From positions 148,243 to 212,242 of the forward strand of contig JBPFEG010000017.1 in assembly GCA_051061015.1 (NCBI GenBank): DNA of 64,000 nt, given 5' to 3'. This document shows, piece by piece, positions 34,824 through 44,790 of this stretch. A program made the position numbers and the translations under genes. The notes beneath the pieces are model-generated. The model did not search any database. It had not been told where the DNA came from and worked only from the letters and a program-made list of their open reading frames with translations. The DNA is from Methylomicrobium sp051061015. GTDB lineage: Bacteria; Pseudomonadota; Gammaproteobacteria; Methylococcales; Methylomonadaceae. Each line of letters begins with the position of its first letter. Within the stretch, counting starts at the first letter, position 1.

Positions 34824-36176
34824 TTACGGACTTTGCGGAAGCATTTTCAGGCGTCGCTCACGACCCAGCAGCAACAGAATCAGCGAAATCGCCGGCAGCC
34901 CTACCGCAGAAGCATAAATAAAAAATACGTAATAACCGTAATGATCAACGACAAGCCCGGCAAATCCGCCCAGAAACTGCGCAGGCAGGGTCATCAGGGA
35001 ACTGAACAGGGCATATTGAGTGGCGGTGTATGCCGTGCTGGTCAAGCTGGAAAGATACGCAATAAAGACTGAGGTGGCGAGCCCGCCGCTTAAATTATCC
35101 GCACTGATCACTGCGGCCAGCAAGACTTTGCTAGGCTCGCTCAATGCCAGCACTGCAAACAGCAGATTGGTCGCAACCACCATCACAGAGCCCAGCAGCA
35201 AGGGCTTCATGATACCAAACCGGAGGACTAAGGCTCCACCCAGGGCCGCGCCTGCAATTGTCATGAAAAAGCCGAAAATCTTGCTGATTTCAGCAATATC
35301 TTTTTTGCTGAAGCCCAGATCGAGATAAAACGGATTCGCCATGACGCCCATCGTGATGTCGCTCATCTTATAAACCGCGATCAATAGCAGAATGATTATG
35401 CCGGTTCTGCCATTGCGGCTGAAAAATTCGATGAAAGGACTTAAAACCGCATCCGTAATTCCAGCCCCCATTCTTTGCCAAAGGGAAGCGCGCCCGGAAA
35501 CCCCCAGGGCGGATTTCAACTGACTTTCAACCTTGCGTGCCGATTTGACCGGCCGATGCTCGGGTTCACGCAAGCATAGCGTCGTCAATACCCCCACAGA
35601 CATAGCCGCTGCCATCGCCAAATACGCCGAATTCCAGCTTGAAAACTCGGCGATATAAAAGGCGCCCGCACCGGCCACCAATAAAGCGATCCGGTAGCCC
35701 AACACATAAGCGGCGGCCATCGCTCCCTGATAGCGTGCATCGGCCGTTTCGATCCGGAAAGCATCGATCACCACATCCTGGGTCGCCGAACAAAACGCTA
35801 TTCCCACCGCAAAAATAGCGCAAAGTTGCAATTGCGTATGAGAGTCCAGACGGGCCATTCCGCACAGACCCAAAGCAATGCCGATCTGCGCAAGCAGCAT
35901 CCAGCTTCGGCGCTTTCCCAGAATCCGGGTCAGAAGCGGTATCGGCAGCCGGTCGATTACCGGCGCCCAAAAGACCTTGATTGAATAAATTACACCGACC
36001 CAGCTGAAGAACCCAATCACTGTGCGTTCGATCCCCTCGTCCCGAAGCCAGGCCGACAGGGTCGAAAACACCAACAGGAAAGGCAGACCTGCGGAAAAAC
36101 CGAGAAAAATCATACTCACAACGCGCGGCTGCAAATAGACCGCGAAAGCCGTAAGCCAGCTTTTATTAGCCGCCAT
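34824..36176 (-). CDS. ampG: AmpG-type muropeptide transporter (MFS)
   Basis: AmpG imports GlcNAc-anhydroMurNAc peptides for peptidoglycan recycling. The 450-aa protein has about 12 membrane segments and family stretches LGFSAGLPFLLVFSTLSAWL, FWAPVIDRLP and SATQDVVIDAFRIE. ATG at 36176 is chosen; a GTG at 36206 would add ten residues. The gene is followed by rpmE, but a gap of about 95 bp separates them. Homologues that carry other solutes cannot be excluded, but the N-terminal signature is strongly AmpG-like. Confidence 0.88.
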   Translation of the reverse strand: MAANKSWLTAFAVYLQPRVVSMIFLGFSAGLPFLLVFSTLSAWLRDEGIERTVIGFFSWVGVIYSIKVFWAPVIDRLPIPLLTRILGKRRSWMLLAQIGIALGLCGMARLDSHTQLQLCAIFAVGIAFCSATQDVVIDAFRIETADARYQGAMAAAYVLGYRIALLVAGAGAFYIAEFSSWNSAYLAMAAAMSVGVLTTLCLREPEHRPVKSARKVESQLKSALGVSGRASLWQRMGAGITDAVLSPFIEFFSRNGRTGIIILLLIAVYKMSDITMGVMANPFYLDLGFSKKDIAEISKIFGFFMTIAGAALGGALVLRFGIMKPLLLGSVMVVATNLLFAVLALSEPSKVLLAAVISADNLSGGLATSVFIAYLSSLTSTAYTATQYALFSSLMTLPAQFLGGFAGLVVDHYGYYVFFIYASAVGLPAISLILLLLGRERRLKMLPQSP

Positions 36177-36235
36177 GGGACTTTTACCGAGGAAGAAGCG
36201 CCGCACAGAAAGCGCGGCGCAAGCAGAGACAGCGA

Positions 36236-37609
36236 CTAGGCATTAATCAGATAGTGCACGACGATACTGCCGACATATCCGGCCGCAATCGCGGGCGTCC
36301 ATTTCAGATGACTGAAGAACGTGTATTTATGATTGGATTGACCCATCAACGCAACACCCGCCGCAGAACCGACCGACAGCAAGGATCCACCGACTCCCGC
36401 AGTCAGGGTTACCAACAGCCATTGATACAGACTCATGTCCAGATTCATGTTCAATACGGCGAACATCACCGGAATGTTGTCTACCACAGCCGAAATCAAA
36501 CCGACCAGAATATTCGCGGTTGTTTGGCCCAAACCGTCATACATCGCCCCTGACAGCAGTTCGAGATAACCGATATAGCCCAGTCCGCCTACCGCAAACA
36601 CGACGCCGAAGAAAAACAGCAGCGTATCCCATTCGGCATGACGTACTTTATTGAAGATATCGAAACCCTCTTCGCCTTCGACGGTAAATTTCTTTTTGAT
36701 CCGGTAACCGTAGAGCATCAGCACCGACAAACCGGCCATCATACCCATGAACGGCGGTAAATGCAGGATCTGCTTGAAGCTGACTGCGGTCGCGATGGTC
36801 AACAGGAACATCACGCAGATCTGAATCGCGCCCGGCTTCAGAACCACGGCCTCCTCGTCGCTCGCTTTCGGCTGCTCGTCAGGTACTGCAAAATACATTA
36901 CTGCCGCCGGAACCCCGTAGTTGACCGCAGACGGGATGAACAGTTTAAAGAAATCGAAAAACTCCGCATAGCCTGCCTGCCAGACCATCAGCGTGGTAAT
37001 GTCACCAAATGGGCAGAACGCTCCACCCGCGTTCGCGGCGATCACCAGATTCACAAACCCGATGCTGACGAATTTGGGGTTATCCGCGCCGACCGCCATC
37101 ACCACCGCTCCGACCAGCAATGCCGCGGTCAAATTATCGGCAACTGCCGACAGGAAGAATGTGATGATGCCGGTAATCAAAAACAGTTTACGGTAGCCGA
37201 ACTGCCGTCTGACCAGCCAGGAACGCAGTGCTTCAAATACGTTGCGCTCGGCCATCGCGTTGATATAAGTCATCGCAACCAGCAGAAACAGCATTAACTC
37301 GGCATATTCTTTCAAATTGTATTCGAACGCTTCATGCATCGCCTCGACCGAAATGCCGGCCTGCGATGCCAAAATGGCGGCGTGCGACCAGATGATTGCT
37401 GACGCCAAAATGACCGGTTTCGATTTACGCAAATGCGTAAACTCTTCGGCCATCACAAAACCGTAGGCAATCAAAAATATCAACACGCAATAAATGCCGC
37501 GCTCGGTCCCGGTCAGACCCAGGCTTTCAATACCGCCAGCCATCGCGAATTCAGGCACCAGCAGCGTCATCACCAAAACAAAAAGAAACCTCACAAAACC
37601 CCCTCCCAT
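36236..37609 (-). CDS. nhaD: Sodium:proton antiporter NhaD
   Basis: NhaD exports Na+ or Li+ for H+ at alkaline pH. The 457-aa protein has 11 or more membrane segments, a start that resembles a signal anchor (FLFVLVMTLLVPEFAMA), and family stretches LSAVADNLTAALLVGAVVMA, NAGGAFCPFGDITTLMVWQA and SAVVDNIPVMFAVL. The repeated acidic D-N motifs are the ion-transport sites of the IT superfamily. It is monocistronic; common in haloalkaliphilic and marine gammaproteobacteria. Confidence 0.9.
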   Translation of the reverse strand: MGGGFVRFLFVLVMTLLVPEFAMAGGIESLGLTGTERGIYCVLIFLIAYGFVMAEEFTHLRKSKPVILASAIIWSHAAILASQAGISVEAMHEAFEYNLKEYAELMLFLLVAMTYINAMAERNVFEALRSWLVRRQFGYRKLFLITGIITFFLSAVADNLTAALLVGAVVMAVGADNPKFVSIGFVNLVIAANAGGAFCPFGDITTLMVWQAGYAEFFDFFKLFIPSAVNYGVPAAVMYFAVPDEQPKASDEEAVVLKPGAIQICVMFLLTIATAVSFKQILHLPPFMGMMAGLSVLMLYGYRIKKKFTVEGEEGFDIFNKVRHAEWDTLLFFFGVVFAVGGLGYIGYLELLSGAMYDGLGQTTANILVGLISAVVDNIPVMFAVLNMNLDMSLYQWLLVTLTAGVGGSLLSVGSAAGVALMGQSNHKYTFFSHLKWTPAIAAGYVGSIVVHYLINA

Positions 37610-37757
37610 TAATGATTTTTATATCTAAAAATTAAATGATTAAAGCCGTCTTCAACCGGATATACTATCACTTCGGAATTACCTTTGTCATTTTATGACG
37701 CAGCGTATATGATTATCGGCCGATATTCAGTGCTTAACGAGCAACCATAAACCATCT

Positions 37758-39410
37758 ATGTACCAGTACAACGAACAAGATCAAACCCTTGTCGAAGAAA
37801 GGGCCGCGCAATACCGGCGGCAAACCGAAGATTTTCTGAAAGGCGACCTGACCGAGGACCAATTCCGTGCTTTGCGCCTGCGCAACGGACTTTATATCCA
37901 GACTCATGCCCCGATGCTCCGTATTGCGGTGCCCTACGGCCTTCTGAATGCCAAGCAACTGCGCAAGCTCGCGCATATCGCCCGCGAATACGACAAAGGT
38001 TATTGTCATTTTACGACCCGGCAAAATGTCCAGTTCAATTGGCCGGAACTCGAACGTGTGCCGGACATCCTGGACGAACTGGCCAGCGTCCAGATGCATT
38101 CGATCCAGACCAGCGGCAACTGCATGCGCAATACGACCTCCGACCATTTGGCCGGCGTAGCTGTCGATGAAATCGAAGACCCTCGCCCCTACTGCGAAAT
38201 CATTCGTCAATGGACAACCCTGCATCCCGAATTCGATTATCTTCCGCGCAAATTCAAGATAGCGGTCAGCGGCGCTCAACATGATCGTGCCGCAACGCAA
38301 CTGCATGACATCGGCGTCCATCTGGTCAAGAATGAGGCAGGAGAAACGGGTTTCAGAATTCTGGTAGGAGGCGGCCTTGGCCGTACACCGATTATCGGCC
38401 AGGTGATTCGCCCGTACCTGGAAAAGAAGCATCTATTGTCCTATCTTGAGGCGATACTGCGCATCTATAATTTGTTCGGACGCCGCGATAATAAATATAA
38501 GGCTCGGATCAAGATCTTGGTCAAGGAAACCGGACTCGAAAAATTTAGTGAAATGGTGGATGCGGAATGGCACCAGATCAAGGACGGCATGGAACTTAGC
38601 GATGCCCGAATCGCTGCGATCAAAGCACATTTCGCATCCCCTGATTACGATGCCAATGCAGCACAGGATCAAAGCCTGCCTGCGCATTTATCGGCAAATC
38701 CCCAATTCGCAACCTGGTATAAATACAATACCGCCGCCCACCGTGTACCGGGCTACCGAGCCGCTTTCATCTCCCTCAAAGCACCGGACTCACCTCCCGG
38801 CGACATGACCGATACTCAACTGGATGCAGTCGCCAACCTGGCCGATCAATACAGCTTCGGCGAAATCCGCAGCACCCATCGGCAAAACCTGATTCTGGCT
38901 GACGTCAAGCAGGCCGATCTGTTTTCTTTATGGCAAGCCTTAAGTGCTCTTAAACTGGCAACTCCAAATATCGGCACAGTCACCGATATCATCTGCTGCC
39001 CCGGCCTGGATTTTTGCTCGCTGGCGAACGCCGGATCGATCGGCGTCGCGAAAGAAATCAATGAAGCGCTCGAAGACATCGATTATGTGCATGATATCGG
39101 CGACGTGAAGATCAATATGTCGGGCTGCATGAACGGCTGCGCGCACCAAAGCGTTGGCCATATCGGCATCCTCGGCGTCGACAAAAAAGGCGCCGAATGG
39201 TATCAAATTACGCTGGGCGGCTCTTCCGAGAACGACGCCGCGATTGGAGAACGGTTGGGACCTGCGGTTGCCCGTGACGAAGTCACGCAAGCCATCACCA
39301 CGATACTGGATGTTTATGTCAAACAACGGCAGGAAGAAGAATCATTTTTGGACATGGTAAAACGTGTTGGCATTACACCCTTCAAAGAGCGAGTCTATGC
39401 AGATCATTAA
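37758..39410 (+). CDS. cysI: Assimilatory sulfite reductase hemoprotein
   Basis: This 550-aa sirohaem/[4Fe-4S] enzyme reduces sulfite to sulfide. Cluster ligands are visible in CCPGLDFC and SGCMNGCAHQ near residues 415-465; sirohaem-binding arginines lie in HFTTRQNVQF and TSGNCMRNTT. The sequence family also contains nitrite reductases, but the DUF934 gene that follows points to sulfur assimilation. The stop overlaps the start of that gene. No flavoprotein subunit (CysJ) is seen, so ferredoxin may be the donor. Confidence 0.88.
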   Translation: MYQYNEQDQTLVEERAAQYRRQTEDFLKGDLTEDQFRALRLRNGLYIQTHAPMLRIAVPYGLLNAKQLRKLAHIAREYDKGYCHFTTRQNVQFNWPELERVPDILDELASVQMHSIQTSGNCMRNTTSDHLAGVAVDEIEDPRPYCEIIRQWTTLHPEFDYLPRKFKIAVSGAQHDRAATQLHDIGVHLVKNEAGETGFRILVGGGLGRTPIIGQVIRPYLEKKHLLSYLEAILRIYNLFGRRDNKYKARIKILVKETGLEKFSEMVDAEWHQIKDGMELSDARIAAIKAHFASPDYDANAAQDQSLPAHLSANPQFATWYKYNTAAHRVPGYRAAFISLKAPDSPPGDMTDTQLDAVANLADQYSFGEIRSTHRQNLILADVKQADLFSLWQALSALKLATPNIGTVTDIICCPGLDFCSLANAGSIGVAKEINEALEDIDYVHDIGDVKINMSGCMNGCAHQSVGHIGILGVDKKGAEWYQITLGGSSENDAAIGERLGPAVARDEVTQAITTILDVYVKQRQEEESFLDMVKRVGITPFKERVYADH

Positions 39411-39849
39411 AGACAAAGCCATTATCGACGATACTTTTATAACGCTTGCCGACGACGCCGAACTGATAAGCGGCGACGTCTGCGTTTCCCTGGCGAGATG
39501 GAAACGCGACCGCGAACACTTACTCGCGCACCCCGGCAAGCTAGGAGTGCGTATCCAGGCTTCCGATCAGGTTTCAGACCTTACCGAAGACCTGAAGCAC
39601 ATCCATTTGATTGAGCTCGATTTCGCCGATTTCGCTGACGGCCGCCTGTTTTCGCACGCCTGGCTGCTCCGGAGCCGATATCGTTATCAAGGCGAAATCC
39701 GCGCCACAGGCCACTATTTATCGGATCAGATTTTTTATTTATCTCGCGTTGGCATCAATGCGTTTCAAGCCATTAAAACCGAACAACTCGATACCATTCT
39801 CGCGAAGCTAAACGACTTTTCGGTCAAATACCAGCCTTCGATTAACTAA
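39397..39849 (+). CDS. DUF934 protein of sulfite reduction
   Basis: A 150-aa protein of the DUF934 family, almost always next to the haem subunit of sulfite reductase and of unproven role. Conserved features: the VSLARWKRDRE region near the N-terminus and FADGRLFSHAWLLRSRYRYQGEIRA with its Arg/Tyr cluster. The ATG at 39397 overlaps the end of cysI by 14 bp. A strong terminator follows. Confidence 0.88.
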   Translation: MQIIKDKAIIDDTFITLADDAELISGDVCVSLARWKRDREHLLAHPGKLGVRIQASDQVSDLTEDLKHIHLIELDFADFADGRLFSHAWLLRSRYRYQGEIRATGHYLSDQIFYLSRVGINAFQAIKTEQLDTILAKLNDFSVKYQPSIN

Positions 39850-39866
39850 CCGCTCTATCTTAAAGC

Positions 39867-39906
39867 AAAAAAGCCTTGTCCGAGCTTGCCCGGACAAGGC
39901 TTTTTT
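39867..39906 (+). terminator. Intrinsic terminator behind the sulfite reductase genes
   Basis: A 16-bp perfect stem, AAAAAAGCCTTGTCCG (39867-39882) and CGGACAAGGCTTTTTT (39891-39906), with loop AGCTTGCC. The T run makes it a strong terminator for the cysI-DUF934 unit; its A run allows use from the other strand as well (ctpA). Confidence 0.93.
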
Positions 39907-39999
39907 ATGTCGCCGTTTATTCAGTAGAATAAATTACCGCTAACGTTATTAACCTTCACGGCAGGATAAATAATCGACCGCGAAGGCAACATACAGCGA

Positions 40000-41331
40000 T
40001 TAGTGCTTGATAATCGCCAAGCCCTTCAGCAAGGACAACGCTTCAAAGACAGGGTAATCGCTCATTTCCAGCGATTCCTCTGCTTTCGCTTTTTCAGCAC
40101 CGGTTTTGGGCACTTCGATTTTATCGCCCTTTTTCTTGCCATTTTCCAGATGGTGCGACAGATCCGCTTCCTTGACCGGCGTAAAATCCGGTTTCTCAAG
40201 CGACTCCAGCTTAACCGATGACAGCGCAATATCGGGCTCAATACCTTCCGCCTGAATCGATCTTCCGGAAGGGGTATAATAACGCGCTGTTGTCAGCTTG
40301 ACCGCAGCCCCGTTACTGGTCGGCAAAATCGTCTGCACCGAGCCTTTACCGAATGATTTTTCGCCCATGATCACAGCGCGCTTTTGATCCTGCAAGGCAC
40401 CGGCGACAATTTCGGATGCCGATGCGGAGCCGGCATTGATCAACACGACCATCGGCGCGCCATTCAGCAAATCATCACCCGCCGCACTAAAACGCATTTC
40501 CGAATTTTCGATTCGTCCTTTCGTATAAACGATCAATCCGCTTTTCAGAAACGCATCACTGACTTCAACCGCAGCATTCAAGACTCCGCCGGGATTATTT
40601 CGCAGGTCAAGCACTATTCCCTTCAATGCGCCGGCATTGTCTTTCTTTAACTGCGCCAGACTTTCCACCAGACTTTCGCCGGTACCCGATTGAAAACTGC
40701 TGACCCGCAGATAACCGTAGCCTTTTTCAAGCAATTTGCTTTTCACGCTTTTGACTTTGATGACATCACGGGTCAAGGTAAATTTCAGCGGCGCTTCTTC
40801 TCCTTCCCTGACAACGGTCAGGTCAATCTTGCTTCCGGGTTCGCCGCGCATCGTTTTGACGGCCTCGACCAGACTCATGCCCTTGACTGGCTTATCGTCC
40901 AGCCGAATGATCAGATCGCCGGTTTTCAGCCCGGCCCGTTGCGCCGGCGTATCATCGATCGGCGATACAACCTTGATAAAGCCGTTTTCCATCGTGACCT
41001 CGATGCCTAGCCCACCAAATTGGCCGGTCGTACCCTCCTTCAGTTCCTGGTACTCTTCGGGCACAAGATAGGCCGAATGCGGGTCGAGTCCACTCAACAT
41101 ACCCCGTACCGCATCCTCCAACAGCTTTTTGTCTGATACGGGCTCCACGTAATCACGTTTAATCCGTCCGAAAATTTCGGTGAACGTTCTGAGCTCCTCA
41201 AAAGGCAGAGCCTCCGATTCGCTATCCGGATTGGTTTTATTCAGCTCGGCCAGGACACTACCGCCGATACTGATAAATACGCCCAACATGATCCCTAAGG
41301 ACAAAATAAACAATGTCTTTTTTTTCTGCAT
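40000..41331 (-). CDS. ctpA: Carboxy-terminal processing peptidase (S41)
   Basis: A periplasmic PDZ serine protease of the CtpA/CtpB type. The 443-aa protein starts MQKKKTLFILSLGIMLGVF, a signal anchor. A PDZ domain lies at about 95-180 (GLGIEVTMENGFIKVVSP). The catalytic serine is in NAGSASASEIVAGAL and the lysine in GEKSFGKGSVQT. ATG at 41331 is preferred; an upstream in-frame extension overlaps envC. It lies 70 bp behind envC; CtpA-like proteases with EnvC act in cell-wall turnover. Confidence 0.93.
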   Translation of the reverse strand: MQKKKTLFILSLGIMLGVFISIGGSVLAELNKTNPDSESEALPFEELRTFTEIFGRIKRDYVEPVSDKKLLEDAVRGMLSGLDPHSAYLVPEEYQELKEGTTGQFGGLGIEVTMENGFIKVVSPIDDTPAQRAGLKTGDLIIRLDDKPVKGMSLVEAVKTMRGEPGSKIDLTVVREGEEAPLKFTLTRDVIKVKSVKSKLLEKGYGYLRVSSFQSGTGESLVESLAQLKKDNAGALKGIVLDLRNNPGGVLNAAVEVSDAFLKSGLIVYTKGRIENSEMRFSAAGDDLLNGAPMVVLINAGSASASEIVAGALQDQKRAVIMGEKSFGKGSVQTILPTSNGAAVKLTTARYYTPSGRSIQAEGIEPDIALSSVKLESLEKPDFTPVKEADLSHHLENGKKKGDKIEVPKTGAEKAKAEESLEMSDYPVFEALSLLKGLAIIKH

Positions 41332-41401
41332 GCGCCTTGCTACCCCAAATACTCGATTCCTAAATGTGTTTTCATTAGTTGGCCAACTAATTTTGCCTGG
41401 T

Positions 41402-42598
41402 TTATCCCGGATACCATGACAAGGGGTCAACCGGTTTGCCATTCTTGCGAATACCAAAATACAAACCCGATTGCGACCGTCCGCCGCTTTGACCCGCCCC
41501 CGCGATCACATCACCTGCCTCAACCCAATCATCGACCCGCTTATAGAGACTCTGGTTAAAACCATAAAGTGTCATGAAGCCGTTGCCGTGATCGAGGATT
41601 ATCAATAAGCCGTAACCAGACAGCCACTGAGAATAGACGACTTTTCCACGGGTTACTGCGCGGACCTCCGCGCCTTCCTGCGCGCCGATCAGGATGCCGT
41701 CCCAAAGGTTCTGCATCCCATCGGCAGCCGATTTTCCTAAAATCGGCCAAGGTAAATGGCCTTTGAGCCGCTCGAAATCGACATTTCCCCTAGCAGACAC
41801 CGGAGCAGCAGGATGCGTCGAGTCTTCGGTATTCTGAATCTGATCATCCGCAGCACTACTTTGCGGATCCTGTTCGATTACAGGCTGGCCAGTCCACTTA
41901 ACCTGTTCGACAATCAATCCCTTCAGCTCATCTTCGCTTTCTTTCAGCCTCAGAAGCTGCTTTTCGCCGGAGGAATAGTCCTGCTCGATCTCGGTGAGCA
42001 GCTTGTTTCTTTCATTCCGCAACAGTTCGAGCGCACTCTGTTCGACACGGTGCTTTTCCACGTCACGTTCCATTTGTAACGCTTCTTCTCGTTGCCGGCT
42101 TTCCAATTCGGCAAGTCCGGAGACTGATTTTTGCATGACAGCCAACTTCTTCAATCTCTGCCTGCGCAAATAATCGTGATAGACCACCATCCGGCTCGTC
42201 TTCGCGAGATCCTGATGATTCAGGATCAACTTCAATTTTCCGGCCCTGCTCATCACAAAGTCCGCGCGCAACTGCGCCGCCAAGGCTTTATGATGTAACG
42301 CGATCTCATCCTTCTGCAGAGCAATATCCTGATGAATCAGCTTCATCTGGCGGCGATTTTGCACAATTTCATCCTGCAGCCTTTTTAATGTCGCCGCACT
42401 TTCGCCATAGCGATTCTCGATATCGGCCAGCTGATCCGTTACTGCCTCCTTCTGTAACAGCATTTCCCGTATCTTTTTCTTGACCGAAGCGATACCGGAC
42501 TGAACTACACCCAAGTCGCCCTTGAGCGTAACATCTTCAGCATCGCATTCCTTCGCCAGCAACCCCAAGACGATGCAGGTTACAATCCTTGTCCGCAT
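41402..42598 (-). CDS. envC: Murein hydrolase activator EnvC
   Basis: EnvC activates amidases during septal splitting. The 398-aa protein has a signal peptide (ending near CDA), a long coiled coil (about 25-250, rich in Glu, Gln, Lys and Leu) and a C-terminal LytM domain (GAQEGAEVRAVTRGKVVYS). The zinc ligands of active LytM enzymes are lost: the usual HxH is replaced by GLYFGIRKNG, so it is an activator rather than an enzyme. Order gpmI-envC-ctpA is typical for gammaproteobacteria. Confidence 0.93.
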   Translation of the reverse strand: MRTRIVTCIVLGLLAKECDAEDVTLKGDLGVVQSGIASVKKKIREMLLQKEAVTDQLADIENRYGESAATLKRLQDEIVQNRRQMKLIHQDIALQKDEIALHHKALAAQLRADFVMSRAGKLKLILNHQDLAKTSRMVVYHDYLRRQRLKKLAVMQKSVSGLAELESRQREEALQMERDVEKHRVEQSALELLRNERNKLLTEIEQDYSSGEKQLLRLKESEDELKGLIVEQVKWTGQPVIEQDPQSSAADDQIQNTEDSTHPAAPVSARGNVDFERLKGHLPWPILGKSAADGMQNLWDGILIGAQEGAEVRAVTRGKVVYSQWLSGYGLLIILDHGNGFMTLYGFNQSLYKRVDDWVEAGDVIAGAGQSGGRSQSGLYFGIRKNGKPVDPLSWYPG

Positions 42599-42605
42599 CT
42601 CTCGC

Positions 42606-44150
42606 TTAGGGTGTAGCCAATAATGATCTGCCCGTCATCTCCACGGGCTGAGGAACGCCCAAAATATCCAGCATGGTCGGCGCCAAATCGGACAGACTGC
42701 CGCCCGCGGCCAAAGGTTTATCACCGCAGACGTACACCAGAGGCACGGGGTTCATCGTATGCGCGGTATGCGGCTGTCCGGTTTTCACATCGCGCATCTG
42801 TTCGATATTACCATGATCGGCGGTCAACAGCATCTTGCCGCCGACCGTGCGCAACGCATCCAGTATGCGCTGCAAACAACCATCCACCGCCTCGACCGCC
42901 TTCACGGCCGCGTCCATTACGCCGGTATGACCGACCATGTCGCAATTGGCATAGTTGCAGATAATCACATCATATTGCCCTCCGATGATCGCCTCGACCA
43001 GATGTTCGGTCACCTCCGGAGCGCTCATTTCGGGCTGCAGATCATACGTCCTGACTTTTGGCGACGGCACCAGAATTCGCTCTTCCCCTGCGAACGGCGT
43101 GTCGATGCCGCCATTCAAAAAGAAAGTGACATGCGCATATTTTTCGGTCTCGGCCAGTCTGAGCTGTTTCATACCGAGATTGGACAGCACTTCGCCCAAT
43201 CCGTTCTTGATATCGGTCGGCGGATACGCGACCGGGTAGTCAAACGCTTCATGATATTCAGTCAGCGTAGCAAAATAACCTTTATGCGGGGCATGATCGC
43301 GTTCAAATGCATCGAACACGATCGATGTCAGTGCCTGGGAAATTTCTCGCGCCCGGTCTGCCCTAAAATTCATGAATACGACCGAGTCTTCGGCATCGAG
43401 GGCAATCGCGCTGTGATCGTCGTTCAATACCGCGGTCGGCATCACAAATTCATCGGTTTCGCCGCGTCGATAAGACAATTCCAAACCTTCCAGTGCGGTT
43501 TGTACATAATAAGCGGCATGGCCTTTAGCGATCAGATCGTAAGCCAGCTTGACCCGCTCCCAGCGCTTGTCTCTGTCCATCGCATAGAAACGACCGGTGA
43601 TCGAAATGATTTTGCCTGCGCCCAACGCCTGCATTCTTTTTTCGAGCAATACGATTGAAGACGCCGCGCTTTTGGGAGGCACATCACGTCCATCAAGGAA
43701 CGCATGCACATAGATTTTGCTCAAACCGCGCTTTGCGGCCAGTTCGACCATGGCGGCAATCTGATCCTCATGGCTGTGTACTCCCCCAGGCGACAGCAGC
43801 CCCATGATGTGCAGAGCCTTGTTCTTTTCTTTGGCGATGTCGACTGCATCGCACAAGACGGCATTGGTAAAGAAACTGCCGTCCCGAATCGCGTTATTCA
43901 CCTGGGTATAATCCTGCGGCACATAGCGACCGGTACCTATATGAATGTGACCGACTTCCGAATTGCCCATCTGGTCATCCGGCAGACCTACTACGGCACC
44001 AGAACAACTGAGCAAAGTCATGGGATAGTCTTTTTGCAGTTTGTCCCAGCAAGGGGTATTTGCCGCCGCAATGGCATTGTATTCTTTTTCGAGCGAGTAC
44101 CCGAAACCGTCAAGAATTAACAAAACTAAGGGCTTTGGCCGATTCAACAT
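42606..44150 (-). CDS. gpmI: 2,3-bisphosphoglycerate-independent phosphoglycerate mutase
   Basis: GpmI interconverts 3- and 2-phosphoglycerate using two Mn ions and a phosphoserine. The 514-aa length equals the E. coli enzyme. Motifs: LVLLILDGFGYS at the N-terminus, the nucleophilic serine in DQMGNSEVGHIHIGTGR, and metal-binding TADHGNIEQM near the C-terminus. The ATG at 44150 is preferred over one nine codons upstream. It heads the gpmI-envC-ctpA series; only 7 bp separate it from envC. Confidence 0.96.
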   Translation of the reverse strand: MLNRPKPLVLLILDGFGYSLEKEYNAIAAANTPCWDKLQKDYPMTLLSCSGAVVGLPDDQMGNSEVGHIHIGTGRYVPQDYTQVNNAIRDGSFFTNAVLCDAVDIAKEKNKALHIMGLLSPGGVHSHEDQIAAMVELAAKRGLSKIYVHAFLDGRDVPPKSAASSIVLLEKRMQALGAGKIISITGRFYAMDRDKRWERVKLAYDLIAKGHAAYYVQTALEGLELSYRRGETDEFVMPTAVLNDDHSAIALDAEDSVVFMNFRADRAREISQALTSIVFDAFERDHAPHKGYFATLTEYHEAFDYPVAYPPTDIKNGLGEVLSNLGMKQLRLAETEKYAHVTFFLNGGIDTPFAGEERILVPSPKVRTYDLQPEMSAPEVTEHLVEAIIGGQYDVIICNYANCDMVGHTGVMDAAVKAVEAVDGCLQRILDALRTVGGKMLLTADHGNIEQMRDVKTGQPHTAHTMNPVPLVYVCGDKPLAAGGSLSDLAPTMLDILGVPQPVEMTGRSLLATP

Positions 44151-44431
44151 CTTTATAATTTCTCCAGTCACAAACACAAAATCAACAGTTGCCCCGTTCT
44201 TAAATACCCATTCTTCGCCAATGAATTATTGTTTCAAATCCATTACCCCCTAGGGATAAAACTAATGTATCATAGTGCCATTTACTAGGCTTTCGTACGT
44301 AGGTATACGCAAAACAGGGCCACGCAGTGCCCATTATATTAATACACGCGGCAATTCTTGTGTAAAAATAATTCATTGCGGCTGCTTTTTTCTAAAAACA
44401 ATAACAAAAAACCGTTCTGAAGGTCGAACTT

Positions 44432-44746
44432 ATGAACACCCTTGATAAACCTACCATGTACAACGACAATGACATTGATCGGGCCGCGCGTTGTATCAAG
44501 GCAATGTCACATCCTTTACGGCTGAAAATATTGTGCGTTTTAGGCACCAACTCGGTCAGCGTACAGGACATCGTCGAACAAGTAGGAACCTCACAAAGCA
44601 ATATCTCTCAGCATCTGGCAATCCTTCGCGAAAAAAATATTCTGGGGTCCAAAAAGGAAGCCAACCGGGTCTATTACTACATCGACGACAACCGAATGCT
44701 GCAACTCATCAATATGATGCGCGAAGTTTTTTGTTCGCGGCATTGA
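44432..44746 (+). CDS. ArsR-family winged-helix regulator
   Basis: A 104-aa ArsR/SmtB repressor. The fold is clear: AMSHPLRLKILCVLGTNSV (dimer helix and first DNA-binding helices), QVGTSQSNISQHLAILRE (recognition helix) and the beta wing SKKEANRVYYYID. Two cysteines (in RCIKAM and the C-terminal FCSRH) could sense thiols, persulfide or metal, as in BigR/SqrR-like members, but the CxC metal motif of ArsR is lacking. It is followed 44 bp later by a rhodanese gene, supporting a sulfur signal. Confidence 0.88.
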   Translation: MNTLDKPTMYNDNDIDRAARCIKAMSHPLRLKILCVLGTNSVSVQDIVEQVGTSQSNISQHLAILREKNILGSKKEANRVYYYIDDNRMLQLINMMREVFCSRH

Positions 44747-44790
44747 TGTAATTTAATCTTTTACTATTCATCTGTTTCAACCAATCATCC

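Noticed and set aside
37734..38432. 232-codon minus-strand frame opposite cysI
   Set aside because: It is the antisense of a well conserved sulfite reductase and has no family features.
43000..43658. Plus-strand frame of nearly 300 codons opposite gpmI
   Set aside because: Antisense shadow of a strongly conserved enzyme.
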